Counted from the stretch's first letter, positions 20,313 through 28,265 are shown. The stretch is DNA of 42,271 bases from Geothermobacter hydrogeniphilus (GCF_002898515.1 NZ_PPFX01000034.1:1-42271), one strand, 5' to 3'. Notes: generated by a model not told the origin, from the letters alone. Made by a program: numbers and translations.

Positions 20313-21446
20313 GTGGCTAAAAAAGTTGCTCTGATGCAGGGGAATGAGGCTTGTGCCCACGGCGCGCTGTACGCCGGGTGCAACTTCTTCGCCGGCTATC
20401 CCATCACTCCCTCGACCGAAGTGGCCGAGGTATTGTCCAACGAACTGCCGAAAGTCGGCGGCAAATTTATCCAGATGGAAGACGAAATTGGTGCGACCGC
20501 AGCGCTCATCGGCGCGGCCCTGACCGGCGCCAAAGCGCTCGACGCCACCTCCGGTCCGGGCATGTCCCTTAAGCAGGAGTTGATCGGCTATGCCTGCATC
20601 GCCGAAGTCCCCTGCGTCATCGTCAATGTCCAGCGTGGCGGTCCTTCAACCGGCATGCCGACCGGCCCCGGCCAGTCCGATATGCAGCAGGCGATGTGGG
20701 GCACCCATGGCGACCATGCCGCCATCGCAATCTCTCCAGCCTCCTGCCAGGAGATCTACGAGGAGACGGTCCGCGCTTTCAATCTGGCCGAAAAATACCG
20801 CATGCCGGTCCAACTGCAGCTCGATGAAATCTGCGCCCACATGCGTGAGCCGGTCACCTTCCCTGAACCAGGCGAACTCGAAGTTATCGATCGCGAAGCA
20901 CCGACTGTCAGCCCCGAAGACTACAAACCCTACGATGACAGCCAGGGACAGATTCCGCCGCTGGCATCCTTCGGCAGTGGCTACCGCTACCATGTCACCG
21001 GCCTGAACAAGGCGGCGGACGGCTTCCCGACCACCAAGGCGGAACTGGTTGACGCCGAGGAACGCCGGCAGATCGCCAAGGTGATGGACAACCTCGACGA
21101 CATCCTGAAGAACGAGGAATACCAGCTCGAAGATGCCGAAGTGGTGCTGTTTGCATACGGCTCGACCAGCCGCAGCGCCCGCTACGCGGTCAATGAACTG
21201 CGCAAGGAAGGCATCAAAGCTGGCCTGTTCCGTCCCATCACTGTCTGGCCTTTCCCGGATGAACGGGTCGCGGAACTGGCCGAACAGGCCAAGGCGATTG
21301 TCTGCCCGGAAATGAACCTCGGACAGATGGTCCGTGAAGTCGAACGCGTTGCCAAGGGTGCCTGTCTCGTCAGCCACATCGGCCGCGTTGATGGTGAGCC
21401 GATCAATCCCGGCCAAATTATCGACCGGGTGAAGGAGGTGCTGTAA
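20313..21446 (+). CDS. korA: 2-oxoglutarate:ferredoxin oxidoreductase, alpha subunit
   Basis: A 377-aa subunit carrying the pyrimidine-binding and C-terminal transketolase-like domains of the oxidoreductase that converts 2-oxoglutarate and CoA to succinyl-CoA, CO2 and reduced ferredoxin. Recognisable segments are FAGYPITPSTEVAE, QMEDEIGATAALIGAALTGA and TSGPGMSLKQELIGYA. The GTG at 20313 follows GAGGAGGT (20297-20304). The family also includes 2-oxoisovalerate oxidoreductases. Assignment to 2-oxoglutarate rests on the flanking icd and mdh. The stop overlaps the korB start by one base (TAATG). Confidence 0.93.
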   Translation: MAKKVALMQGNEACAHGALYAGCNFFAGYPITPSTEVAEVLSNELPKVGGKFIQMEDEIGATAALIGAALTGAKALDATSGPGMSLKQELIGYACIAEVPCVIVNVQRGGPSTGMPTGPGQSDMQQAMWGTHGDHAAIAISPASCQEIYEETVRAFNLAEKYRMPVQLQLDEICAHMREPVTFPEPGELEVIDREAPTVSPEDYKPYDDSQGQIPPLASFGSGYRYHVTGLNKAADGFPTTKAELVDAEERRQIAKVMDNLDDILKNEEYQLEDAEVVLFAYGSTSRSARYAVNELRKEGIKAGLFRPITVWPFPDERVAELAEQAKAIVCPEMNLGQMVREVERVAKGACLVSHIGRVDGEPINPGQIIDRVKEVL

Positions 21447-22261
21447 TGGCATACGATTACGAGAAGTCAATCCGTCCGGGCAAGCTCCCCCATATCTGGT
21501 GCCCCGGTTGCGGTCATGGGATCATTATGAAGGGCCTGATCCGGGCTATGGACAGCTGTGAACTGGATCTGAAAAATACCGCCGTGGTCTCCGGCATCGG
21601 CTGCGCCAGCCGCCTGCCCGGCTACCTCGACGCCTGCACCCTGCACACCGCCCACGGCCGGGCCGCAGCCTTCGCTACCGGCGTCAAGATGGCCAAACCG
21701 GAAATGACCGTGCTGGTGGTCGGCGGCGACGGCGACGGCACCGCCATCGGCGGCAACCACTTTATCCATGCCTGCCGCCGCAACATCGACATCACCTATA
21801 TCGTCATGAACAACAATATCTACGGCATGACCGGCGGCCAGTTCTCGCCCTGCACACCGACCGGGGCGATGGCTTCAACCACCCCCTACGGCAACCCCGA
21901 TCCGACCTTCGATATCAGCAAGCTGGCGATCGGCGCAGGGGCCACCTTCGTCGCCCGCGGCACCGCTTTTCACGCTACCCAGATTGATAAGCTGATTGCC
22001 GAAGGCATCCGCCACAAGGGTACGGCGGTGATCGAGATCCTCGATGACTGCCCGACCACCTATGGCCGCCGCAACAAGTTCCGCTCCGTGGTCGACATGA
22101 TGAAGCGTCTCAAGGACATCGCTGTTCCGGTGGCCGCAGCCGCCAAAATGACCCCCGAGCAACTTGAAGGCAAGGTCCTCACCGGTGTTCTCTACAAGGA
22201 AGAACGTCCTGAGTACACCGAGCAGTACGCCCAGGTTATTGCCAAGGCGCAAGGCGCCTGA
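21446..22261 (+). CDS. korB: 2-oxoglutarate:ferredoxin oxidoreductase, beta subunit
   Basis: The 271-aa thiamine-diphosphate-binding subunit. IWCPGCGHGI near the N-terminus and the TPP/Mg motif GGDGDGTAIGGNH followed by NNNIYGMTGGQ are characteristic. The conserved Cys residues (WCPGC, GIGCAS) are likely Fe-S ligands. SD AAGGAGG lies inside the korA end, and the start overlaps the korA stop, so translation is coupled. Confidence 0.95.
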   Translation: MAYDYEKSIRPGKLPHIWCPGCGHGIIMKGLIRAMDSCELDLKNTAVVSGIGCASRLPGYLDACTLHTAHGRAAAFATGVKMAKPEMTVLVVGGDGDGTAIGGNHFIHACRRNIDITYIVMNNNIYGMTGGQFSPCTPTGAMASTTPYGNPDPTFDISKLAIGAGATFVARGTAFHATQIDKLIAEGIRHKGTAVIEILDDCPTTYGRRNKFRSVVDMMKRLKDIAVPVAAAAKMTPEQLEGKVLTGVLYKEERPEYTEQYAQVIAKAQGA

Positions 22262-22285
22262 TCCCAGCTGAAGGAGAATTGAACC

Positions 22286-22834
22286 ATGGCTGAACGTTAT
22301 GAAATTCGGTTTTCCGGTGCCGGTGGTCAGGGCCTGATCACCGCCGGAATCATCCTGGCCGAGGCGGCCAGCATCGTGGAGGGCAAAAGTGCCGTCCAGT
22401 CCCAGAGCTACGGCCCCGAGGCCCGTGGCGGCGCCTCCAAGTCGGAAGTTATCATCTCGGATGGTCCCATCGACTACCCGAAAGCGACGATCGTCGATGC
22501 CTGCCTCGCCATGACCCAGGTAGCCTGCGACAAGTACGCCAACGGCATCAAGCCCGGCGGTCTGCTGCTGCTTGACGAAGATTTCGTACCCAACGTCCCC
22601 GAGGGCGATTTCAAGGTGGTCCGGGTACCAATCATGCGCACCGCTCAGGAAGAAATCGGCCGCGCCATCGTCGCCAATGTGGTTGCCCTCGGAGCGATGA
22701 TCGCCCTGACCGGCGTCGTTGCCAAGGAGTCCGGCCTCAAGGCGGTTCTCTCCCGGGTTCCCGAGGCCTTCAAGGACCTCAACGAAAAAGCCTACAATAT
22801 GGGCTTCGAGAAGGTTAAAGCCGCCATGGCCTGA
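22286..22834 (+). CDS. korC: 2-oxoglutarate:ferredoxin oxidoreductase, gamma subunit
   Basis: The 182-aa gamma subunit with the family signature FSGAGGQGLITAGIILAEAA near the N-terminus and SQSYGPEARGG around residues 38-48. ATG 22286 follows AAGGAGAA. Last gene of the operon, ending 22 bp before a 16-bp-stem terminator. The four-gene order D-A-B-C after icd-mdh matches what I recall from Geobacter genomes. Confidence 0.95.
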   Translation: MAERYEIRFSGAGGQGLITAGIILAEAASIVEGKSAVQSQSYGPEARGGASKSEVIISDGPIDYPKATIVDACLAMTQVACDKYANGIKPGGLLLLDEDFVPNVPEGDFKVVRVPIMRTAQEEIGRAIVANVVALGAMIALTGVVAKESGLKAVLSRVPEAFKDLNEKAYNMGFEKVKAAMA

Positions 22835-22856
22835 AAACCGGCCGGCACTGCAGAAC

Positions 22857-22896
22857 AAAGAAAGCCCGGAGCGGATGCTCCGGGCTTTCTTTTGTT
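22857..22896 (+). terminator. Rho-independent terminator of korDABC
   Basis: A 16-bp perfect stem (22857-22872 with 22877-22892, loop GGAT) followed by TTGTTT. The A-rich left flank means it could also stop transcription coming from the fbp side. Confidence 0.92.
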
Positions 22897-22917
22897 TGGA
22901 AAGGTCTTTTAATCAGC

Positions 22918-23087
22918 CTAGGAGGCTGTCGGGCTATACAGACTGAAGCGAAAATTCGAGCGTTTGAGCACAGATTTCAGCTCGATTGCAGCCTCATAGC
23001 AGTGGCTATGAGGCTGCAATCGAGCTGGGATATGGGCCGAACGCGCGGATTTGCAGCCAGTTCATGGATAGTCCGACAGCCTCCTAG
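22918..23087. mobile_element. Palindromic MITE-like element between korC and fbp
   Basis: The ends are perfect inverted repeats: CTAGGAGGCTGTCGG (22918-22932) and its complement (23073-23087), extending with one mismatch into CTAT. The centre is a perfect 23-bp stem with a 4-nt AGTG loop (22978-23027). The arms between are imperfectly complementary, so the whole 170 bp folds as one long hairpin. CTAG at both outer ends could be a target-site duplication of the CTAG/YTAR type used by IS5-group elements, leaving a 162-bp core (22922-23083). There is no coding capacity, so it would need a transposase in trans. Its right CTAG supplies the TAG stop of fbp. Confidence 0.8.
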
Positions 23088-24022
23088 CCGAATTCGGCGA
23101 TGAACTTCTCGGCCATCGCCACATCCTCCCTGCTGCCGATGAAAACCGGTGACCGCTGGTCAATTCCTTCCGGTTCGATATCGAGAATCCGCTCCCGGCC
23201 ATTGGAGGCAGCCCCCCCGGCCTGTTCCATGATGAAAGCCATGGGATTCAGTTCGTAGAGCAAACGTAACTTGCCGTTCGGAGCGCCTTCAAGGTGGGGA
23301 TACATGAAAATTCCCTGCCCCTTGATCAGCACCTGGTTGATATCCGGAACAAAGCCGCCGCTGTAGCGCAACTTGGAACCTTTCACCTCCAGAGATGAGA
23401 TGAACTTTTCCACTCCGGGAGAATACTTGTTGCGCTGCCCACCGGGAGAATAGATGGTTCCGGCCGGCTGCATCTTCACATGCTCCTGAATCAGAGTGTA
23501 TTCCATCAGCGAGTTCATGGCAAATTCATGAACGCCGCTGCCGGTCGAGTAGACCAGGGTACAGCGGGGACCATAGAGGATGTACATGGCGGCAACCATG
23601 TTGCGGCCGCGCTGCAACACGTTGTCGCCACGGTAAATACCGATGATGGTTCCGACAGCAAGGTTGACATCAACCAGGGAAGAGCCATCGAGAGGATCGT
23701 AAGTAATCGAATACTTGCCGTTCAGGTTGACATTGATGATCTCGTCGGTCTCTTCGGAGGCGATGGTGGAAATCACCCCGGAATGGATCAGCCGCTTGCG
23801 CAGGATCCGGTCGGAGAGAACATCAAGAGCCAACTGTTCCTCACCGTAGAGGTTTGACGTACCGGCAACCCCCAGGTCGCCGGTGCGGATGGCGTTGATC
23901 ACGTAACGCGAGGCGGTGGCTATTTCGCAGATGACCCTGGTCAGGTCCCGATCTTCCTCGTGTTCCCGCAGATGACGTCGCAAATCAACCTGAAAAGGTG
24001 TTGTACCCGGTTCTCTAACCAT
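23084..24022 (-). CDS. fbp: Fructose-1,6-bisphosphatase class I
   Basis: Hydrolyses fructose 1,6-bisphosphate in gluconeogenesis, a needed step for an acetate-oxidising cell. The 312-aa protein shows the class I signature YDPLDGSSLVDVN (108-120) with metal-ligand Glu90/Glu91 in ASEETDE. The C-terminal substrate region has PHLEGAPNGKLRLLYELNP and MEQAGG. The ATG at 24022 has SD GGAGGG on the minus strand. An upstream TTG-type extension of 32 codons has no SD. The TAG stop lies within the CTAG end of the adjacent palindromic element, so insertion occurred exactly at the gene end without disrupting it. Confidence 0.95.
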   Translation of the reverse strand: MVREPGTTPFQVDLRRHLREHEEDRDLTRVICEIATASRYVINAIRTGDLGVAGTSNLYGEEQLALDVLSDRILRKRLIHSGVISTIASEETDEIINVNLNGKYSITYDPLDGSSLVDVNLAVGTIIGIYRGDNVLQRGRNMVAAMYILYGPRCTLVYSTGSGVHEFAMNSLMEYTLIQEHVKMQPAGTIYSPGGQRNKYSPGVEKFISSLEVKGSKLRYSGGFVPDINQVLIKGQGIFMYPHLEGAPNGKLRLLYELNPMAFIMEQAGGAASNGRERILDIEPEGIDQRSPVFIGSREDVAMAEKFIAEFG

Positions 24023-24139
24023 GAAATTTCCCTCCTGACGGACAGATTGAACACTCTTGACCATTGTCTGTATCAGACTAAGGAGTTTAGACCATCCCCA
24101 CAGCCTGAACAAGAGCAAATCTCGCGATCTGCGGCTGCC

Positions 24140-24167
24140 TTGACGTCTTCCCGGTGGCTGCTATGCT
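24140..24167 (+). promoter_or_regulatory. Promoter of the 134-aa protein gene
   Basis: TTGACG (24140-24145), a 16-bp spacer and TATGCT (24162-24167), giving a leader of about 25 nt to ATG 24199. Confidence 0.65.
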
Positions 24168-24198
24168 GAATGAACACCCAGACCCGGGAGGATACGTC

Positions 24199-24603
24199 AT
24201 GAAAGAAGAAGAAGAAGAACAGCAGCAGCAACCGACATCCCCTGAGAGTGACCACCAACACGAACGCAAAACCATGGAGAAGTTCTGGGGAGCCACGGTC
24301 GAAACCTGGAACAGCGCGACCTTCCGCGCCAATCAGTACAAACGGATTGTGCAGAAAAAGATCGATCTGACCTCACTGCACAAGAAGATTTCCACCGCTC
24401 ACACCGATCTTGGTAAAAAAATCGACGACCTGTACCAGAACGGCAACGACAATGTCATGGAACATCCGGATGTCATGAACATGCTCAAGGGCCTCGGCAG
24501 CATGCGCCAGGCCGCGGCAGGACTCGAAGAGGAAATTGTCACGATCAAGAACGAAGAACCACCTGAAGACGAGATGCAGCCGCCGGCAGGCGGGAACGCC
24601 TGA
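24199..24603 (+). CDS. Small charged helical protein of unknown function
   Basis: 134 aa, no family recognised. ATG 24199 follows GGGAGGA (24186-24192) at ideal distance. The N-terminus is a low-complexity run of Lys, five Glu and four Gln (MKEEEEEQQQQ). The middle (about 35-110) is predicted helical and coiled-coil-like, with a Trp/aromatic patch (EKFWGATVETWNSATF). The C-terminal tail is acidic and Pro-rich. No signal peptide or membrane helix. It is monocistronic, with a good promoter and a strong terminator, so it is surely a real expressed gene. The architecture is loosely phasin-like or apolipoprotein-like, but that is only an impression. Confidence 0.8.
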   Translation: MKEEEEEQQQQPTSPESDHQHERKTMEKFWGATVETWNSATFRANQYKRIVQKKIDLTSLHKKISTAHTDLGKKIDDLYQNGNDNVMEHPDVMNMLKGLGSMRQAAAGLEEEIVTIKNEEPPEDEMQPPAGGNA

Positions 24604-24640
24604 CATCCCGGCGAACGAAGGAATCCGACAACAAACTGGA

Positions 24641-24671
24641 ACGGGCCCTGAAAATCAGGGCCCGTTTTTTT
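24641..24671 (+). terminator. Rho-independent terminator of the 134-aa gene
   Basis: A 10-bp GC-rich stem (24641-24650 with 24656-24665, loop AAAAT) followed by seven T. It lies between convergent genes. Confidence 0.92.
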
Positions 24672-24693
24672 CATCTACATTCAGTTGTCAACA

Positions 24694-24909
24694 TCAGCGC
24701 AGGTGCTTGCGCGCCCGCGGCACACTGTGCAGGCGTTCATCCTTGTACTCCCGGTCCCACTTGCGCATCTCTTCGAGGACTTCCGCTTCGACTGCCGACA
24801 TCTCGGCGGCATGCCGGTCCATGATGTCGATGGCCCTGTCGATGCTGTCGCTGCGCTGTTTCAATCCGGGGCGGGGGTCATTGATTCCTGCAGGGTTGAA
24901 CTGGGGCAT
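24694..24909 (-). CDS. Small helical protein of unknown function (71 aa)
   Basis: No family recognised. ATG 24909 has SD AAGGAGGA (complement of 24913-24920) and a consensus -10 upstream. After a short Pro/Asn/Gly-rich start (MPQFNPAGINDPRPG), residues 16-60 look like one long amphipathic, coiled-coil-like helix rich in Asp/Glu/Arg, and the C-terminus is basic. Soluble, with no signal peptide. It is convergent with the 134-aa gene. Confidence 0.7.
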   Translation of the reverse strand: MPQFNPAGINDPRPGLKQRSDSIDRAIDIMDRHAAEMSAVEAEVLEEMRKWDREYKDERLHSVPRARKHLR

Positions 24910-24999
24910 ACATCCTCCTTGCTGCGGCTGTGCCCACGACCTTGATTCCGAACACGGACATGGGCGACCAACGATCAGTGAAGTCCCAGAGGTTCTCCC

Positions 25000-25027
25000 A
25001 TTATACAACGACCGACCATCCGGGCAA
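25000..25027 (-). promoter_or_regulatory. Promoter of the 71-aa protein gene
   Basis: On the minus strand TTGCCC (25027-25022), a 16-bp spacer and consensus TATAAT (25005-25000), about 90 bp before ATG 24909. Confidence 0.65.
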
Positions 25028-25070
25028 ACCCCTGTTCAAAATCTTTTTGCTCGTCTCTCTGATCGTGGTT

Positions 25071-26312
25071 CTAACGACCGAGATCCTGTTTCCACTGTTG
25101 CTGCAATTCCGCCAGGCTCAGGCCATAGGATCCAAAAACCCGGGCAAAGGCGTCATCCGCGGGGGCTCCCGCGCCGAGATCCCGCAGGATATCCCCGATT
25201 TGAAACCAGCCGTAATCATTCACCAGGTAACGGACAAAAGAATAGCTCTGTTCGTAAGCCAGGCGTATCTCGGCAGCCGGCAGATTTTTCCAGCTGCCGG
25301 TCAGGGAGTTGAAATCAAGTAATGCCGGCGCCTGTTCCAGGGTCCGCAGGGGGGGATTAAAACGCCCGCGTCCGGCCAGTTCGGCCAGACCTTCGTTGAG
25401 CCAGGTCGGACAACGATTCCCGGCCAGTTCCCGCACGACAACATGGGTGTATTCATGGAACAGTACCGCCTGTAGGGGGGCGGAAACCTGCTTCACGCCA
25501 CCGAGCGGGATACGGATTTTGCCGTCGTAAAGGCCCGCGGCCCAGTCGGGCGAGGCGGTAATGCGGGAGAAGTCGGCACGCGTGTAAATCAGCACCGGAA
25601 TCTGCCTGGCGGGATAAACATCCAGGTTCCCCCCAAGTTCAACATAGGCCTGGTGAAGAACATCGAGCAGTTCAGCTCCGAGATCTGGATCGCCGGCCGC
25701 ATCGTAGGAAAGGACAAAGCTGGAAGTGTAGCTCTGTTCCATACCCGACTCGACCTGGGCCTCCCGCCGGGCCTTGGCCAACATCGCCTGGAGAGACGTA
25801 TTTCCCGGGTCCAGTTCCAGAGCCCTTCTCCAGGCGTCGATCGCCTTCTCCAGGCGATTGGTGAGATAGTCAACCCGACCGAGAAGCTGCCACACCCCCG
25901 CCTGTTGATCATCGATGCCGAGAGCTTCGTTGAGAACCACCTCGGCTTCGGCGTAGGCTTTCTCCGCCATCAGGGCGTGAGCCCGGGCGAGCAGAAAGCG
26001 GGTATCGTCCGGCGCCAGTTCCTGCCCCTGATGAAAAAGGGCACCGGCCTGACGATATCTCCCCTGGCGCAGCAGTTCATGACCGCGGGCCAACAGAACG
26101 ACGGCGAGGTTTTTTCGAATCTGCTCATCGTAGGGCTGGTCCTGCCGGGCCTGACGCAGGTAGTCCAATGCCCTGGCGGTATCACCGACCCGATAGGCCT
26201 CAACACCCAGCTGGTTGTTCTGTGAGGCATTCAGAGCGGCACAGCAGAACGAAGTCGACAGCAGGAGAAAAACCAGCGACAGGATCGTTCTTGCCCACCT
26301 CGCCCCGTTCAA
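25071..26312 (-). CDS. Exported TPR protein with peptidase-MA-type zinc metalloprotease domain
   Basis: 413 aa. A signal peptide (1-26, ending FCCAA) is followed by TPR repeats (about 30-180) and a gluzincin-like protease domain (about 195-413). Zinc-site residues are all present: HEYTH at 286-290 and Glu307 in WLNEGLAE, with the catalytic Glu287. It is predicted to act outside the cytoplasmic membrane, and the substrate is unknown. The start is the TTG at 26312, whose TTGA overlaps the stop of the upstream phosphatase gene by 4 bp. No other in-frame start would keep the signal peptide. It is the last gene of the CysZ-like/phosphatase/protease operon. Confidence 0.87.
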   Translation of the reverse strand: MNGARWARTILSLVFLLLSTSFCCAALNASQNNQLGVEAYRVGDTARALDYLRQARQDQPYDEQIRKNLAVVLLARGHELLRQGRYRQAGALFHQGQELAPDDTRFLLARAHALMAEKAYAEAEVVLNEALGIDDQQAGVWQLLGRVDYLTNRLEKAIDAWRRALELDPGNTSLQAMLAKARREAQVESGMEQSYTSSFVLSYDAAGDPDLGAELLDVLHQAYVELGGNLDVYPARQIPVLIYTRADFSRITASPDWAAGLYDGKIRIPLGGVKQVSAPLQAVLFHEYTHVVVRELAGNRCPTWLNEGLAELAGRGRFNPPLRTLEQAPALLDFNSLTGSWKNLPAAEIRLAYEQSYSFVRYLVNDYGWFQIGDILRDLGAGAPADDAFARVFGSYGLSLAELQQQWKQDLGR

Positions 26313-27082
26313 GGACGCTTCCCCCGGGCGAGAATCTCCAGCATCGCCTGGTGCAGCAGGCCGTTGCTGGCAAGAATTTCAGCACCGTGAATATCGAGCG
26401 GCGCATCGGAAAAATCACTCACCCGCCCCCCTGCCTCGCGGACAATCAACTGACCGGCGGCGATATCCCAGGGTTTGAGTTTCATCTCCCAGTAACCGTC
26501 GAAACGACCGCAGGCGGTATAAACCAGGTCAAGGCTGGCCGCTCCGGGACGACGGCAGGCCTGGGCGGCCTGCTGGAAAGCAACGAAGTGATCGTAATTA
26601 TTGACCGGGCTTTGTTTCCGGTCATAGGGGAATCCGGTTGCCAGCAATGCCTGGTCAAGCTGGTCAGTCTTTGAGACCTGGAACCGCCGGTCATTGAGCC
26701 TGGCCCCCTGTCCCTTTTCCGCGATGAACAACTCGCCCATCGCGGGGTTGTAGACAACACCGAGCACGACCTCACCATCAACTGCCAGGGCGATGGAAAC
26801 CGTCCACCAGGGCAACCCGTGGGCAAAGTTCGTGGTGCCGTCAAGCGGGTCGATAATCCACTGGTACGGTGATTTCCGGACACCATAATCCCCCTCCTCG
26901 GCAAGGATGTCGTGGCGCGGGAAAATACCCCGGATGACATTGACGATCATCTCTTCGGCCGCCTGGTCGGCGTCAGTCACCAGGTCGACTTCACCCTTGT
27001 GACGAATCTGCAGGGTCCGGCCGAATTTCTCCAGCAGCACCTTCCCCCCCGCGACTGCCGCCTGCAGGGCAATTTCTTTCAT
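26309..27082 (-). CDS. suhB: Inositol monophosphatase family protein (SuhB-like)
   Basis: 257 aa, Mg-dependent sugar or polyol phosphate phosphatase. Motifs: Glu pair in ILAEEGD (60-66), DPLDGTTNFAHG (78-89) with Asp78/Asp81, and WDIAAGQLIVREAGG near residue 205. Possible substrates are inositol phosphate, a related sugar phosphate, or 3'-phosphoadenosine nucleotides. In this operon with a CysZ-like sulfate permease, a CysQ-like role cannot be excluded, but the motifs read as generic IMPase. ATG 27082 follows GGGGAGG and overlaps the upstream stop by ATGA. Confidence 0.88.
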   Translation of the reverse strand: MKEIALQAAVAGGKVLLEKFGRTLQIRHKGEVDLVTDADQAAEEMIVNVIRGIFPRHDILAEEGDYGVRKSPYQWIIDPLDGTTNFAHGLPWWTVSIALAVDGEVVLGVVYNPAMGELFIAEKGQGARLNDRRFQVSKTDQLDQALLATGFPYDRKQSPVNNYDHFVAFQQAAQACRRPGAASLDLVYTACGRFDGYWEMKLKPWDIAAGQLIVREAGGRVSDFSDAPLDIHGAEILASNGLLHQAMLEILARGKRP

Positions 27083-27852
27083 AGAACCTCCCCTGGCCCG
27101 GTCGGTGAAAGCTGGTCACACCACATCCGGGTTGCGCCGACCACCGCCAACGGGATACAGAAAAACTGCAGAAAAGGGATGGCCAGAAGGCAGAGAACCC
27201 CGGTACCGAAGCCGAAGGCCATGAACATGCGCCCGCCGATAAAGCGGCGCTGTTCACGAAACCCCTGTCCCTTGCGGCCGAAAACATAACTGGTGTACTG
27301 GATGGCGAGAAAATAGACGGTGAACAGGAAGGAGAGAACTGAGTAAAGCAGAGTGCCGAACCCGGGGATGAAATTCAATAGCAGCAGCAGCACCATGCCG
27401 ATGACAAAAACGACCAGTTTCCTGCATTCGTCGACCAGGATACGCCCGATTTCACGCAGTGAAAAGGGTACACCTTCAGCCTTTCCGCGAATCGCCAGCT
27501 CGGTTTTCTCCGACAACAGATCATTGAAGGGTGACGAAATCAGGTTGCCGACCACGGTGAAAGAAAAGAAGACCAGCACCGCCGTCAGCACCACCGCCAC
27601 CAGCCAGAGAAAGTAATAAAGCGTCGCCCAGTACCAGGCATCGCCGCTCGGAATCATCGTCTCAACCCGGTTGTTGAAAAAATCGAGCCCCAGCCAGACG
27701 GCCAGAGAGAAAATCACCGTGTTGATCAGAAAGGGAATCAGTACATATTTCCACAATCGCGGCGTCTTCATCAGGAAGCGCCCACCGGCGAAGGGGTAGA
27801 AGAAACCACGTGAAAAATGAGTCAGGGGGTTATTGCGGAGCAGATTGACCAT
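27079..27852 (-). CDS. cysZ: EI24 / CysZ-family membrane protein
   Basis: 257 aa with about four to six hydrophobic helices in the EI24-domain arrangement. The N-terminal GFFYPFAGGRFLMKTP, the mid-protein VGNLISSPFNDLLSEKTE and the GFREQRRFIGGR segment are typical of CysZ-like proteins. CysZ of enterobacteria is a sulfate permease. Whether this homologue carries sulfate is not shown by sequence. ATG 27852 has only a weak SD (GAGGCGA). First gene of a tightly overlapping three-gene operon. Confidence 0.82.
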   Translation of the reverse strand: MVNLLRNNPLTHFSRGFFYPFAGGRFLMKTPRLWKYVLIPFLINTVIFSLAVWLGLDFFNNRVETMIPSGDAWYWATLYYFLWLVAVVLTAVLVFFSFTVVGNLISSPFNDLLSEKTELAIRGKAEGVPFSLREIGRILVDECRKLVVFVIGMVLLLLLNFIPGFGTLLYSVLSFLFTVYFLAIQYTSYVFGRKGQGFREQRRFIGGRMFMAFGFGTGVLCLLAIPFLQFFCIPLAVVGATRMWCDQLSPTGPGEVL

Positions 27853-27876
27853 CGACAGTCGCCTCGAACCGGTAGG

Positions 27877-27894
27877 GGATAGAGGAGTCTATCC
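27877..27894 (-). promoter_or_regulatory. Dyad upstream of the CysZ-like operon
   Basis: GGATAGA-N4-TCTATCC, a perfect 18-bp dyad 25 bp before the start codon. It may be an operator or a leader hairpin. No clear promoter hexamers were resolved around it. Confidence 0.35.
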
Positions 27895-27919
27895 TATCAC
27901 AGCAGCCGGGGATTCGTCA

Positions 27920-27949
27920 TCGGCAACAAGCGTGCTTTTCGGTTATAAT
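27920..27949 (+). promoter_or_regulatory. Promoter of the small cysteine-rich protein gene
   Basis: Consensus TATAAT (27944-27949) with TCGGCA (27920-27925) 18 bp upstream. A 7-bp hairpin with loop TCAG (27960-27977) would lie at the very 5' end of the transcript, the arrangement of a 5' stabilising stem. Confidence 0.6.
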
Positions 27950-28016
27950 GGTGTTCAGTCCAACCTTCAGAGGTTGGAGCCCGCCGACCGCAAACACTGA
28001 CAAGGGAGAGAACAGC

Positions 28017-28196
28017 ATGACTGAATTCAGTTGCCAGAACCCCGAAGAACACTGCGACCTGCACGCCTGCCAGCTGGCCGGCAAGGAACGCAACCCCGAA
28101 GTCGACAAGATATTTGAAAACCCCCGTTTCGCCTGCACCAACTGCGGTGTCAAGGTCCACGATGCGGCCAACGTCTGCATGCCCAAGGAACTCTGA
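28017..28196 (+). CDS. Small cysteine-rich protein (59 aa)
   Basis: Six cysteines in 59 residues: CQNPEEHC, LHAC, FACTNCG and VCMP. The CxxC pair plus a distal Cys, with His in CDLHAC and KVHDAANVC, suggests a zinc or iron-sulfur site. No signal peptide. ATG 28017 has SD GGGAGA (28004-28009). The gene is isolated, with a consensus -10, a 5' hairpin and a dedicated terminator, all signs of strong, independent expression. I recognise no named family. The function is unknown. Confidence 0.85.
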   Translation: MTEFSCQNPEEHCDLHACQLAGKERNPEVDKIFENPRFACTNCGVKVHDAANVCMPKEL

Positions 28197-28207
28197 AAAA
28201 CATATTG

Positions 28208-28265
28208 CCGGCAAAAAGGGTCAGTGCAGTGAACAAACAGCACCGGCCCTTTTTGCCGGTTTTTC
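28208..28265 (+). terminator. Terminator of the cysteine-rich protein gene
   Basis: A 13-bp stem (28208-28220 with 28247-28259) with a 26-nt loop, followed by TTTTT. The loop contains a smaller GTGC/GCAC pairing. It is unusually long-looped but the stem is perfect. Confidence 0.8.

Noticed and set aside
20090-22834. Assignment of the four-subunit oxidoreductase to 2-oxoisovalerate or pyruvate
   Set aside because: Sequence motifs alone do not separate these, but the position directly after icd and mdh strongly favours 2-oxoglutarate.
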